In this document: one piece after another, positions 9,497-18,885 of the stretch | How the letters are laid out: each line of letters begins with the position of its first letter | How positions within the stretch are numbered: the stretch's first letter is position 1 | Origin: Mogibacterium sp. | GTDB taxonomy: Bacteria; Bacillota; Clostridia; Peptostreptococcales; Anaerovoracaceae | Length of the DNA: 64,000 nt | Assembly: GCA_017403955.1 (NCBI GenBank) | Contig: JAFRDH010000019.1 | Coordinates: 215,691-279,690, forward strand | Direction of reading: 5' to 3' | The notes under the pieces: generated by a model | The model's input: only the letters and a program-made list of their open reading frames with translations | What the model was told of the DNA's origin: nothing | Database searches by the model: none | Program-made: the position numbers and the translations under genes

Positions 9497-11473
9497 ATGA
9501 AAAAGAAGGGTATTAAGAGGACTGCAGTATCATTAGTCACAGCTCTGATTATGGTACTGACCAGTGTGCAAATGGCATTCTGCTGCACAAACATGTATTT
9601 CGGCAGCGAGACCACAGAAAATGGTTCAACCTTCATCGGCAGATCAGAGGACTCCGGATGGTCCAAGTACATTAAATGTTATACGGTACATGATGCAGAG
9701 GATCACGAAGCAGGCGCTATGTACAAGAGCTTAAGTACCGGCTTCGAGATGCCTTATCCGGAACATACTTACCGCTATACTCTGGTAAAAGATACTACTG
9801 ATTATCCTGATCTGGTCGAAGAAGAGATGGCTCAGGCAGGAACCAATGAAATGGGCGTTGCTGTATCAGCTTCAGTAACATTGTCCGGACTCAAGTCCGA
9901 AATCAAAGCAGTAGATCCGATGGTAAGAGGCGGACTTTGTGAAGAAGACATTCCATCAGTCGTACTGATGCAGGCTTCTACCGCAAGACAGGGTGCCGAA
10001 GCGCTCGTAAATATATATGAAACACTCGGAGCAGGCGGAAGAGATATGACGATCATCGTTGATGACAAAGAAGCCTGGGTCGTTCAGTCCCTCTCAGGAC
10101 ATGTAGCTGCAGCTACTCTTTGTCCATCCAACATGGTCGCTACAACACCTAACATCACAGCAAACGTACCTGTCACAAATGACGAGAACACGATCGCTTC
10201 TACCAACCTCTACAGCGTTGCTGAAGCAGCAGAATCACTGGTAACAGATGCAGACGGCAATATCCTGGTCGCAGACAGCTATGCTGCAAAGCCAAAATCA
10301 ATGTCAAAGCGTCTCTACAACTGCTACCTCTACCTGAAGGGCGAAGAATTCGCAGACAGTGTTGAAGCAGCTACCACAGAGGCCGGCGGACAGTACATCG
10401 ATTACTTCCTTGAGCCAAGCGTCGAGAAATATTCAACATACGATGTTCTCATGAGTCTGGCATATCGTGGTGAAGGCGGCAAGTACTACGCTGATTCCTC
10501 AACAGGCAACAGCATCGGCATCGGCAACGACAACAACCTTGAAGTCCATATGTTCGAATCAAGAAAGAACATGCCTTACGAAATGGCAGTTGTTCAGTGG
10601 GAATCACTCGGACCGGTCGAATTCGGCTGCTACATCCCTGGATACAACGCACTTATCACAGACACGATCGAAGAGAACAAGATCGGTCTCGATACAATGA
10701 CATACAACTACGAGAATCCTGAACTCAACTCATTCCGTACCGCTTACTTCGAACTTTACTTCCTCTGCAAAGGAAGGGATAATCAGGACGGACTTACAGT
10801 CGGGACCGGCGAAGCAAGAGCGAAATACGGCGCAGGCGTAAAGGCATTCTGGGAAGCATATCAGAAAGAGCTGATCGCACAGCAGCCTGCAATCGATGCA
10901 GAGATGGCTAAGATCCTCGCATATGACAAGGGACTTGCAGAACAGAAAGCTACCGAGCTCAACAAGCATCTCCAGAAAGAATGCCTCGGATACGTAGTAC
11001 AGATGGTCAACGAGCTGAAAGCATTCGAGTCAACACCACAGGAAGGCGATTTCGTACCAAGCTGCATGGGACAGCTCCCTACCTACAGCTTCGAAGCGAT
11101 CGGGGGCACAGGACTCCCTGAAGAGACAGTAGAGCCAACACAGCCGACCAAGCCGGATAAGCCACATGTAACCAAGCCTGCAAAGGTAAAGAAGGCTTCT
11201 ATCAAGGTCAAGGGCACCATCAAGGTCAAGGCTAAGAAGAACACTAAGATCAAAGCAAACAAGGCATTTGTTGTAAAGAGCTCAAAGGCAGTTACTTATA
11301 AGAAGGTAAGCGGCAACAAGAAGATCACCGTAGCTAAGAACGGAACGATCACAGTCAAGAAGGGCCTCAAGAAAGGCGCAGTATACAAGATCAAAGTCAA
11401 GATCAAAGCCCCTGCAGGCAAGGGATACAGCGCACTTTCCAAGACCGTCACACTGAAGATCAAAGTCAAATAA
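9497..11473 (+). CDS. Secreted C69-family dipeptidase with C-terminal basic module
   Basis: N-terminal-nucleophile peptidase of the PepD/C69 family acting outside the cell on dipeptides or small peptides. The start ATG at 9497 follows GAAAGAAGG. Signal peptide (KKKGIKRTAVSLVTALIMVL... to MAFC) leads to CCTNMYFGSETTENGSTFIG; the second Cys is the expected autoprocessed nucleophile, followed by the family segment GRSEDSGWSK. The catalytic domain runs to ~residue 545, then a Pro/Thr linker (VEPTQPTKPDKPHVTKPAK) and a lysine-rich beta module (~575-658) with VSGNKKITVAKNGTITVKKG. The same C-terminal module ends the CAP protein at 35582-38230, so it may anchor proteins to the cell wall. Confidence 0.88.
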   Translation: MKKKGIKRTAVSLVTALIMVLTSVQMAFCCTNMYFGSETTENGSTFIGRSEDSGWSKYIKCYTVHDAEDHEAGAMYKSLSTGFEMPYPEHTYRYTLVKDTTDYPDLVEEEMAQAGTNEMGVAVSASVTLSGLKSEIKAVDPMVRGGLCEEDIPSVVLMQASTARQGAEALVNIYETLGAGGRDMTIIVDDKEAWVVQSLSGHVAAATLCPSNMVATTPNITANVPVTNDENTIASTNLYSVAEAAESLVTDADGNILVADSYAAKPKSMSKRLYNCYLYLKGEEFADSVEAATTEAGGQYIDYFLEPSVEKYSTYDVLMSLAYRGEGGKYYADSSTGNSIGIGNDNNLEVHMFESRKNMPYEMAVVQWESLGPVEFGCYIPGYNALITDTIEENKIGLDTMTYNYENPELNSFRTAYFELYFLCKGRDNQDGLTVGTGEARAKYGAGVKAFWEAYQKELIAQQPAIDAEMAKILAYDKGLAEQKATELNKHLQKECLGYVVQMVNELKAFESTPQEGDFVPSCMGQLPTYSFEAIGGTGLPEETVEPTQPTKPDKPHVTKPAKVKKASIKVKGTIKVKAKKNTKIKANKAFVVKSSKAVTYKKVSGNKKITVAKNGTITVKKGLKKGAVYKIKVKIKAPAGKGYSALSKTVTLKIKVK

Positions 11474-11497
11474 TAAAAACATATCGCTAAAGTAATC

Positions 11498-11530
11498 GAG
11501 GGCAGCACCGCCGGGTGCCGCCCTCTTTTT
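11498..11530 (+). terminator. Intrinsic terminator of the C69 gene
   Basis: GAGGGC-AGCACC pairs with GGTGC-CGCCCTC around GCCG, then TTTTT at 11526-11530. Confidence 0.85.
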
Positions 11531-11583
11531 CAAGTCCGCAAAGCTGAGGTAATATAATGATTTGCGTTCTTATTCATTATTGA

Positions 11584-12462
11584 TCAGGCATGTCCGCCTT
11601 TGAGGATCGCCATCACCTCTGCGAGGTTCGGGCTCTTTCTCTGCAGCTTCTCGCCGGTCTGGAGTTTGAGGAATCCATCATATTTCTCATGTGGGAGTAC
11701 ATAGAACTGATCTTCCTCGATCGCTTTCCATACCTGCTCAGCATGTCCATCGATCGGATAACCTGTCTCAATCACATGCTTTGCTTCTGCCTGGCCCTTC
11801 TTGAACTCTTCACTCTGATAATACGGATCGCTGTCGTCTTTGAATCTCTCAGGACGATACCACTCACTATGGTCAAGATTTGTCTGTACATAGCCCGGGC
11901 AGAATACTCCCATAGCGATGTCAGCACCGATAGCCTGCAGTTCGTAGTTGATACTCTCAGCAAGAGCAACCGCTGCATGCTTGGTCGTATAATAAGGCAC
12001 CATTCCGATCCAGTTAATGACACCTGCTACCGAGCATGTGTTCATGATGTTGCAGTGAGTGCCCTGCTTGAGCATTACAGGAATGACCTGACGCATGAAA
12101 TAAACGTGTGACATAAGGTTGGTCTGAACGATCCACTCCCAGTCACGAAGCGGCAGATTGTATCCGTTGCCGGGTACAGCAACGCCTGCGTTGTTCATGA
12201 GAAGATCGATCTGGCCATACTTCTCAAGTGTAGCTTTAACGACTTTTTCAGTTTCTTCATAAATGCCTACGTCAGCAGTGATAAGAGTGATATCCTCTGC
12301 GCCGTTTTCTCTGGCAACCGCCTCGACTTTTGCAAGCTCATCGCCCATGATGTCTACCGCAACGATCTTCATGCCGCGGATAGCAGCCTGCTTAACGAAT
12401 TCTCTACCAAAGCCGTATGCTGCTCCGGTAATAATAGCAACTCTTCTTTTAAAATCTTTCAT
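11584..12462 (-). CDS. Short-chain dehydrogenase/reductase (partner of OYE-ADC copy 1)
   Basis: NAD(P)-dependent oxidoreductase of the classical SDR family, 292 residues. Start at 12462 is preferred (GGAGG just upstream); an ATG 18 nt earlier is possible. It shows VAIITGAAYGFGREF (TGxxxGxG cofactor loop), LLMNNAGVAVPGNGYN (NNAG), the catalytic Ser in NTCSVAGVIN and YYTTKHAAVALAES (YxxxK). Asp in VDIMGD after beta 2 suggests NAD(H) preference. It is 89 nt downstream of the OYE-ADC gene. Both halves of the double SDR at 22793-24586 are close paralogues, so it probably reduces or oxidises a hydroxyl/keto group on the product of the flavoenzyme; the substrate is unknown. Confidence 0.85.
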   Translation of the reverse strand: MKDFKRRVAIITGAAYGFGREFVKQAAIRGMKIVAVDIMGDELAKVEAVARENGAEDITLITADVGIYEETEKVVKATLEKYGQIDLLMNNAGVAVPGNGYNLPLRDWEWIVQTNLMSHVYFMRQVIPVMLKQGTHCNIMNTCSVAGVINWIGMVPYYTTKHAAVALAESINYELQAIGADIAMGVFCPGYVQTNLDHSEWYRPERFKDDSDPYYQSEEFKKGQAEAKHVIETGYPIDGHAEQVWKAIEEDQFYVLPHEKYDGFLKLQTGEKLQRKSPNLAEVMAILKGGHA

Positions 12463-12508
12463 AGCGTCCTCCGTTTTCATGAAATATCAGTCATATTGAA
12501 TCAGCGAG

Positions 12509-12550
12509 TGTGTCAGAAAGAACCGTCCCCGGTGGCACACCGGCGGCACA
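12509..12550 (-). repeat. Stop-codon-abutting short repeat, copy A
   Basis: Minus-strand reading GTGCCACCGGGGACGGTTCT with flanking GTGTG/CACAC-type ends. Starts immediately after the stop codon of OYE-ADC copy 1. The same core (GGGGACGG[TC]T[CT]T) occurs at 38491, 57665 and 60833, each time directly 3' of a minus-strand gene. Confidence 0.75.
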
Positions 12551-15364
12551 TTATTTGCGGCCGGTTTCCATGAATGTGGTTCTGTCATACCATGCAGGCA
12601 TGATCATTGGCATCAGTTCATCAGGATCTACGTCTTCGAGTTTCTGAAGTGCTGTGATGAGCAGGTTGTTTTCTGCATAAGCTCCGCCTACGATGGTGTT
12701 GACCGGCAGGCAGCCCCATGGATCGTCAACGCTGGAGTTGAGTTCAAGCTTGGTGATGTATCCAGGTGTCCATGCGTCATACAGATATTTGACCACGTTG
12801 CGGATAAGGCATGTGTTCTTGAAGCCCCATACACCGTTTTCATCAGGCAGACGGTCGAAGTGGAAGTAGTATCCGCTTCCGGCTGTTTCTTTGCCCGGAG
12901 CAGGTGCCTGGAAGAGCACGTGTGTCAGCGGATGGTTGTATGACCCGAGTTCCATTTCGACATCTATGATCTTAGCTCCGCGTCTTGCTACAGTTACTTT
13001 GACCTTGCCGTCATCCGTCTTCCTGATCACGAACTCTGATCCGAGCTTCTTAGGGATCGCTGAGTTATCGCGTCCGAGCTGTGTAGCCATCTCCGCGCCA
13101 TCTCCTCCAAGGAGCAGGCTGATAGGATACATTCCGAGCTGTCCTTTGTATGTGCAGTAAATACCGAGAATCGTCTCATAGTAGTTGTCTGCGAATGAAG
13201 GCTCCTTGATATGGCAAACCGAAAGTGTTACGACCGGTACCGAGAATGGTTCGAGCGGTGCCGGCAGCAGTTTGCGGATCGCAGCAGGATCTGTCAGGAA
13301 TGCAAGGTAGATACCTTCCTGCTTGTCCATTCTGGAGACTTTGGCAAAATTCTTCATGTCTTCTGCAGAAAGCACGAAGCTTGGCTCAGGCTTTTTGAAG
13401 AGATCAGCGCCGACTTCGTAGCCTGTCTTTGTAGCAGGAGCAATCGTTCCGTCCTGGATAGCAGAACCAACGAGCTTTACGCAGATTCCCTTTTCCTCGA
13501 GCGCTTCCTTGAGGCTCTGGTCCGGACGATATCCGAGCGACAGTACGACAGCCTCTGCATCGATCTTCTTCTCTTCCTTAGTGTCCACATTCTCTACAAG
13601 AACACCATCAGGCAGGATCTCCTTGAGTGCATGTCCGAGAGCCCAGTGGATATCCATCTTATTGAGTCTTGACATAACGTCTGCAACGTTGGTCTTGTAT
13701 GCATTCGTTCCCGCAGCCTTGAGCATATCTACGAATGTGACTTTGCAGCCCTTGTCTCCGAGATACTCGCCTGCTTCAAGTCCCGTGAGACCTGCGCCGA
13801 TCATAGCAACCGACTTGCCGGAGATATCCTTCTTGCCTGTCAGGACTTCCTCGATGGTGTATACATTGTCTCCGTTAACTCCAGGGAGTGATGCAGGGAA
13901 GATCGGAGCTGAACCTGTAGCAAGAACGACTGCATCCGGTTCCATTGCAGCGATCTCATCTGCAGTAGCCTCTTTGCCGAGTTGAACGTCAACACCAAGT
14001 TTAGCGAAGCTGTCTGCGAAGTAGTCTGCGATCCACTGCATTCTCTCTTTGAGTGGAGGAAGCTTAGCAAGATTAACGGTTCCGCCGAGTTCTTCCTGAC
14101 GATCGATAAGAGTGACCTTGACGCCTCTCTTTGCCAGAGTCTCAGCTGCTGTCATTCCGCCCGGGCCTCCGCCGACTACTACTACCTTATGGCCCTTTGT
14201 ATCCGGCTCGAGTTCGCCGAGTCTGTACTCATTACATGTGCGAGGGTTGACTGCGCACTCGAAAGGCAGGCCCTGTGCATTGAGTCCGAGCAGTGTCTCG
14301 AAGCATCTCAGGCAGTTGATACATCTCTTGAGCTCGCTCTCTCTGCCCTCCTGAACTTTGCGTCCCCATTCAGGGTCAGCAAGCCATGATCTGCCCATGC
14401 CGACGAAATCTACTACGCCGCCTTCGAGGAACGCTTCAGCGACTGCAGGCTCTCTGATAGCGGAAACAGCGATGACAGGTACAGATACGTGATCTTTGAC
14501 TGCCTTGATGAAGTCTTTTCTCCAGCCCTGCTGGAATGAGATCGGTTCAACCGATGTGATACCTGTTTCATAAAGACCGCAGCTGACATCGATGAAGTCA
14601 ACACCTGCTTTCTCAAGTACCATGCAGATCTTGATTCCATCCTGGATATGGATGTAGTCCTCAGTAACGCCGATATTGCCAAGGAATTCCTCTACAGAAA
14701 CACGGCATCCGAGAGCATAATCCTTTCCGCACTTTTTGCGGATATCTTCAATGATCTCGAGAACGATGCGCATGCGGTTCTCAAAGCTTCCGCCGTATTC
14801 ATCTGTTCTCTTGTTTGTGTATGGTGAGAGGAACTGCTGGAGCAGATATCCATGAGCGCAGTGAAGCTCGATACCATCGATTCCTGCTTTCTTGCAGCGA
14901 AGAGCAGCGTCTCCGAACTGACCGACGAGTTCATGGATCTCTTCGAGAGTCATCGGACGAGTCTCCTGCATGGATACTTTGCATACCCTGTCTGATGCGG
15001 ATACACATGGCTGTCCGCCGATAAGGGATGACATTCCCTCACGTCCCGGATGATGGAGCTGGATGAAGATCTTCGATCCATATTTATGAACAGTACTTGC
15101 GAGTTTAGCGAGTGACGGGATGTGTCTGTCGCTTGTTGCAGCGATCTGTCTGAACATTCCGACACCGGTCTTTTCATTTACTTTGCAGATTTCAGGCATG
15201 ATGAGTCCGCATCCGCCCTTTGCTCTTGCTTCGAAATAAGCGAGCATTGCAGGACCGACGGTACCGTCAAGCTCTGCAAGGTTGGTTCCCATAGGGGTCA
15301 TAACAAGGCGGTTCTTAAGTTCAACATTGCCTATTTTGCCCTTTTCAAATAGCTTATCGTACAT
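12551..15364 (-). CDS. OYE / Fe-S / FAD-NAD(P) oxidoreductase fused to an acetoacetate-decarboxylase-like domain (copy 1)
   Basis: Protein of 937 residues. Residues 1-~340: old-yellow-enzyme TIM barrel with FMN (VELKNRLVMTPMGTN, IFIQLHHPGREG, active-site HGYLLQQFLSPYTNKRTDEY). Then four cysteines in CINCLRC and FECAVNP for a 4Fe-4S cluster, spaced C-x2-C-x2-C-x15-C. Residues ~390-650: FAD and NAD(P)H dinucleotide folds (VVVVGGGPGGMTAAETLA; VAMIGAGLTGLEAGEYLG). This much resembles 2,4-dienoyl-CoA reductase, 2-enoate reductase, BaiCD and daidzein reductase. Residues ~690-937 match the acetoacetate-decarboxylase superfamily, with the Schiff-base lysine in AIPKKLGSEF. A combined reductase/decarboxylase or aldolase-like activity is inferred. 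Divergent from a PucR regulator; SDR follows. Confidence 0.85.
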   Translation of the reverse strand: MYDKLFEKGKIGNVELKNRLVMTPMGTNLAELDGTVGPAMLAYFEARAKGGCGLIMPEICKVNEKTGVGMFRQIAATSDRHIPSLAKLASTVHKYGSKIFIQLHHPGREGMSSLIGGQPCVSASDRVCKVSMQETRPMTLEEIHELVGQFGDAALRCKKAGIDGIELHCAHGYLLQQFLSPYTNKRTDEYGGSFENRMRIVLEIIEDIRKKCGKDYALGCRVSVEEFLGNIGVTEDYIHIQDGIKICMVLEKAGVDFIDVSCGLYETGITSVEPISFQQGWRKDFIKAVKDHVSVPVIAVSAIREPAVAEAFLEGGVVDFVGMGRSWLADPEWGRKVQEGRESELKRCINCLRCFETLLGLNAQGLPFECAVNPRTCNEYRLGELEPDTKGHKVVVVGGGPGGMTAAETLAKRGVKVTLIDRQEELGGTVNLAKLPPLKERMQWIADYFADSFAKLGVDVQLGKEATADEIAAMEPDAVVLATGSAPIFPASLPGVNGDNVYTIEEVLTGKKDISGKSVAMIGAGLTGLEAGEYLGDKGCKVTFVDMLKAAGTNAYKTNVADVMSRLNKMDIHWALGHALKEILPDGVLVENVDTKEEKKIDAEAVVLSLGYRPDQSLKEALEEKGICVKLVGSAIQDGTIAPATKTGYEVGADLFKKPEPSFVLSAEDMKNFAKVSRMDKQEGIYLAFLTDPAAIRKLLPAPLEPFSVPVVTLSVCHIKEPSFADNYYETILGIYCTYKGQLGMYPISLLLGGDGAEMATQLGRDNSAIPKKLGSEFVIRKTDDGKVKVTVARRGAKIIDVEMELGSYNHPLTHVLFQAPAPGKETAGSGYYFHFDRLPDENGVWGFKNTCLIRNVVKYLYDAWTPGYITKLELNSSVDDPWGCLPVNTIVGGAYAENNLLITALQKLEDVDPDELMPMIMPAWYDRTTFMETGRK

Positions 15365-15553
15365 AATTCATCCTCCTTACTGACAATAACTAAGGTAAGA
15401 TAATTTTATAACAATCCCCACAGTGCTGCCACGTTCACGATACATGAAATCATATTGACAATTTGTTTACCGTATACTAATCTCAGTACATGAAAAAAAC
15501 ATGTCAAGATTTGTTGTGTGGGGAATCTATTTTCAGGCGGAGGTCGATTATTC
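15365..15553. promoter_or_regulatory. Divergent control region between OYE-ADC copy 1 and PucR regulator 1
   Basis: AT-rich. TTGACA at 15455-15460 on the plus strand has no good -10 at 17 nt. On the minus strand TATAAA lies near 15400. The dyad ACATG-N7-CATGT at about 15488-15504 and a second TACATGAAA near 15441 are candidate regulator sites. The TTGTGCA motif found at the second module is absent. Confidence 0.4.
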
Positions 15554-17059
15554 ATGAAATTCAGTGAAATCATTGATTTTCTGGGGCAAAACACGGATAT
15601 TGAGGTGCTTTCCAGGGCTCCTGAGCACGAAATATCCAGAATCAGGCTCTGGGACGGCAATAATGCTAAACACCCCAATTCCACCCTGTATTTTAGTTAT
15701 GAGAGACAACCGGAAATCTGGCCGGAGAACTTCATACTGATATCCGACGACCCGGAAAAACCTGCAAACGGTAAGCCCGGCAACCTTGCAGTGATTCCTT
15801 CATCGCAGTTCGCAGCAGTCTTCAACAGCATCCAGGACATCATTACAGGCCGGAGCAATGAAGATTTTTACAATCATCTTATGGATGTTGCGGATAATGT
15901 CCGCAATGTCGAGGCCCTGATCGATGTAGCTTCGCAGTCCTTTAACGCGTCACTGGTTCTGATAGACAGAGATTTCAGGATCCTTGCATATTCAACGCAG
16001 GTGCCTGTAACAGATGAATTATGGGCAGACAATATCAGGAAAGGATACTGTGATTATGAATTTATCAGCGAAGTCCGCAAACTGAAGTCTGTTCAGATGG
16101 CAGATTCAAGTTCCGCGCCGTTCGAGGTGACATGCAAGGCATCTCCTTACCGGAAGCTGGCATGCAGGGTATATTGCAAAGATGCATGGATCGGTTCCCT
16201 TCTTCTTATCGAAGGAGATAATACATATGTCACCAGTCATGTAGAAATGCTCCGAGTTCTGAGCGGTGTCACAGGTTATTCTATTCTCGCGCATTCCCCT
16301 GAACTCCTGTACAGGACAAGTGACTACCACAGTTTCCTTTACAATCTCATCATCGGAACTCCCCCGGAGAACCTTCCGGAGGCATATCGGAATCTTGAAT
16401 TTGCAGACAGCATGAAGGTCCTGTACTTTAAATCTGCCAACGAAGACGGTTCCTTTGTCAGAGGTTCTGAAGTCCGCGAATCATTCCACAAAATGATGCC
16501 TGACTGTCACGTCATTTCTCACCGCAAAGCTGTGATCGTAGTTTGCAGTCTTGATGAATATACGGATGCCAATGATTTGGTGGATCTCTTCCTTCCTGAG
16601 AGTAATGTCCGGGTCGGAGTCAGCACAACTTTTCACAACATCCAGCTCCTTAAAAATGCACTGGCCGAAGCACATGACGCACTCAAAACAGGATCCGTGC
16701 TCGAGCCTCAGAGCCGCGTCTTCTCTTTTGACAAGTACAGCACATACATTCTGCTTGATCATTTGTCGGAGTCTGAGTCATTGACCAGATATTATCATCA
16801 GGCCATACCGTTCCTACTGGAATACGATAAGATCAACAACACTGAGCTTCTCCGTACTCTGAGAGAGTACCTGAAGAACAATTGCAGCATAAAAGACACT
16901 GCCACGGCGCTGTTTTTGCACCGGAACAGTGTCATATACAGGCTCAGCAGGATCAATTCCCTGTGCGGGATCGATCTTGATGACCCGGATGTGCGTTTCA
17001 GCCTGCGACTGTCCTTCTGCATCCTGCAGATTTCTGGAAAGACTGCGAAGCACCGCTGA
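15554..17059 (+). CDS. PucR-type transcriptional regulator 1
   Basis: DNA-binding regulator of 501 residues. Start at 15554 is chosen from GGAGG upstream and from the matching start of its paralogue at 27758 (both M[KR]FSEII). The N-terminal half resembles ligand-sensing regions (FNASLVLIDRDFRILAYSTQ), with a middle GGDEF-like/CdaR segment, and the C-terminal PucR helix-turn-helix is clear: DTATALFLHRNSVIYRLSRI then CGIDLDDPDVRFSLRLSF. Divergent from OYE-ADC copy 1, so it probably controls that gene and the SDR in response to their substrate. Not linked to purine genes here. Confidence 0.82.
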   Translation: MKFSEIIDFLGQNTDIEVLSRAPEHEISRIRLWDGNNAKHPNSTLYFSYERQPEIWPENFILISDDPEKPANGKPGNLAVIPSSQFAAVFNSIQDIITGRSNEDFYNHLMDVADNVRNVEALIDVASQSFNASLVLIDRDFRILAYSTQVPVTDELWADNIRKGYCDYEFISEVRKLKSVQMADSSSAPFEVTCKASPYRKLACRVYCKDAWIGSLLLIEGDNTYVTSHVEMLRVLSGVTGYSILAHSPELLYRTSDYHSFLYNLIIGTPPENLPEAYRNLEFADSMKVLYFKSANEDGSFVRGSEVRESFHKMMPDCHVISHRKAVIVVCSLDEYTDANDLVDLFLPESNVRVGVSTTFHNIQLLKNALAEAHDALKTGSVLEPQSRVFSFDKYSTYILLDHLSESESLTRYYHQAIPFLLEYDKINNTELLRTLREYLKNNCSIKDTATALFLHRNSVIYRLSRINSLCGIDLDDPDVRFSLRLSFCILQISGKTAKHR

Positions 17060-17149
17060 TAACTATCAGTATTTATCCCACAGTATTATTATTGTACAAT
17101 TAATTAGCAATTAATGAATGCTCATATCAAGCAGGGAAGGTCAGCAGCT

Positions 17150-18248
17150 ATGTCAAATAATACAAATCGAAGGAACATGGTCGATCAGACTATATTAATA
17201 TTCGCAATAAGCGTTATATTGATAAGCGCTGTATCTTCTGCTGCCCTTTATGCAGTCGCTTCATACACCGTTACTCATGAGATAAGCAGTCACGCTGAAG
17301 CAGCTGCAGGATCTCTTGAGGACTATATTGAGCAATATCCTGCGCACGAATGGCTGCTGCAATACTGGTATGACCATTATACAGATCTTGATATTGAGTA
17401 TGATGTCTCGTATGAGAACAGCACCGATACAGCAAATAAAGCCAAGCTGCTGACAAACCGTTATCCAGATTTTCTGCTTGAGTACGCTACTACTGAAGAA
17501 ATCAAAGCACTGCCACCGGAAGACCAGCAACTTTATGCTGAGATCATCTACTCATGGCTGATAACATTTATCAACTCTCTTGCAGTCCACTATGATATAG
17601 ACTTTCTCTTCTGTAATGTGACCGAGGAGCCATTCGATCAATCCTTTTTCCTGTTCATAGCTTCTAATGAGGACAGGTCCAGGGGGTGCGAGCATGGGGA
17701 GCTTTACCCGATGGGTACGGTCCTCGCAAACAATCCGGAACAGACAAAGGCGATCAAAAGTGCAGTCTCCGGCAAGACGAAATGATTCGATCAGTCCAAA
17801 TAATCCTGAAGAAATGTTTGTAACAGTCTGGATCGGTAAGCTCGACCTGACTACGGGCAAGCTTGTTTCTGCTAATGCAGGTCATGAGAAACCTGTTCTG
17901 ATGAGAGCAGGCGGGGACTTTGAACTGATCTCTCAGAAGCATGATTTTGTCATCGGCGGAATGGAAAATATCAATTATCATGAAACTGAGACTATTCTTG
18001 AACCGGGTTCAAAGCTTTTCCTGTATACTGACGGTCTCCCTGAGGCAACTGATGCAGCAGACAATATGTTCGGGACAGGGCGGATGGTCGAAGTCCTCAA
18101 CCGCTGTAAAGAAAACGCTCCTGAAGACATCCTCAGGAGCATGAAAGAATCAGTTGATGAGTTCACGGGTGACGCAGATCAGTTCGATGACCTCACGATG
18201 CTTTGTCTTGAATTCAACGGGCCTGCAGATACCACAGTTCTCCATTAG
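17150..18248 (+). pseudogene. SpoIIE-type serine phosphatase with sensor domain, internally deleted
   Basis: The first part (17150-17785, MSNNTNRRNMVDQT...) has one membrane helix (TILIFAISVILISAVSSAAL) and an extracytoplasmic sensor-like region, then stops after AVSGKTK. The next frame continues from ~17785 to 18248 with the C-terminal half of a PP2C/SpoIIE phosphatase: EEMFVTVWIGKLDLTTGKLV, ANAGHEKPVL, FLYTDGLPEATDA, DQFDDLTMLCLEF. The second membrane helix, HAMP region and N-terminal half of the phosphatase domain are missing and the frame is shifted at the join, so a deletion of several hundred bases is inferred. The 3' end overlaps the convergent next gene by 35 nt. Confidence 0.75.
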
Positions 18249-18876
18249 GCATCACTCTGAGATCTCCGGGCAGAATGTCTGTGACTTGTCCGTCCAGATC
18301 CATTACCACAGTTTCTTCCCAGTATCTGTAATCCGGGCCATCGCCTTCTTCATGCCATCTGCTGAAGTAAAGTCTGTCCCCGTCCCGCAGGAAGAAGCTG
18401 TCGTGATCGCCCATCTCAAAGCAGACCTTTTCAGGCCATACGATCTCAAATTCATTTGTGCCCACACACTGCCTCGTCAGAGTAAGAGGTGCAATGTCAA
18501 GGCGCAGATTATAGCAATCTTTGATACTGTCAAGCGGAAGCGTATCTATGACTTCCGCTTTTTGAGTGCTGCAGCTGAAACGGATGATCTGCATCAGACC
18601 GCCCGGAAAGTCCACATTCAGAATGAAAATGCCGCCATCATAATACACCGGCTCTGCAGAATAATTGCCTTTCTCTTTCGGTACAGGTCTGTAAACTTTT
18701 CCGTCCGGATAGTGTATCAGGCAGAGTGTCCGCCCCTTGACTTCTTCTCCTTGCCTGAATACTTCTTCAGCTTCGTACAGATCGCCATGTTCATAGCTGA
18801 TCCCGTAGTACCACTCATCAGTCCCGCAAGGCACAAGATCTATATATGTGATCCCGTCCGCATCTATGATTTTCAT
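18214..18876 (-). CDS. Conserved hypothetical protein, 220 aa
   Basis: Not recognised. Soluble, acidic and aromatic-rich, with many short beta-like segments (DEWYYGISYEHGDLYEAEEV, DRLYFSRWHEEGDGPDYRYW, VVMDLDGQVTDILPGDLRVM) and no signal peptide, suggesting a beta-propeller-like or WD-type cytoplasmic protein. It starts 10 nt after the YciI-like gene, so they form one operon. Its 3' end overlaps the broken phosphatase on the opposite strand. Confidence 0.65.
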   Translation of the reverse strand: MKIIDADGITYIDLVPCGTDEWYYGISYEHGDLYEAEEVFRQGEEVKGRTLCLIHYPDGKVYRPVPKEKGNYSAEPVYYDGGIFILNVDFPGGLMQIIRFSCSTQKAEVIDTLPLDSIKDCYNLRLDIAPLTLTRQCVGTNEFEIVWPEKVCFEMGDHDSFFLRDGDRLYFSRWHEEGDGPDYRYWEETVVMDLDGQVTDILPGDLRVMPNGELWYLQAR

Positions 18877-18885
18877 AAGCAGCCT

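Noticed and set aside
9265-9516. Plus-strand open frame of 83 codons before the C69 gene
   Set aside because: Spans the promoter of the C69 gene and has no ribosome site; hydrophobic content reflects AT-rich DNA.
12551-15364. OYE-ADC fusion as an artefact of a missed stop codon or assembly join
   Set aside because: Three independent paralogues in the window have the same junction and length, so the fusion is genuine.
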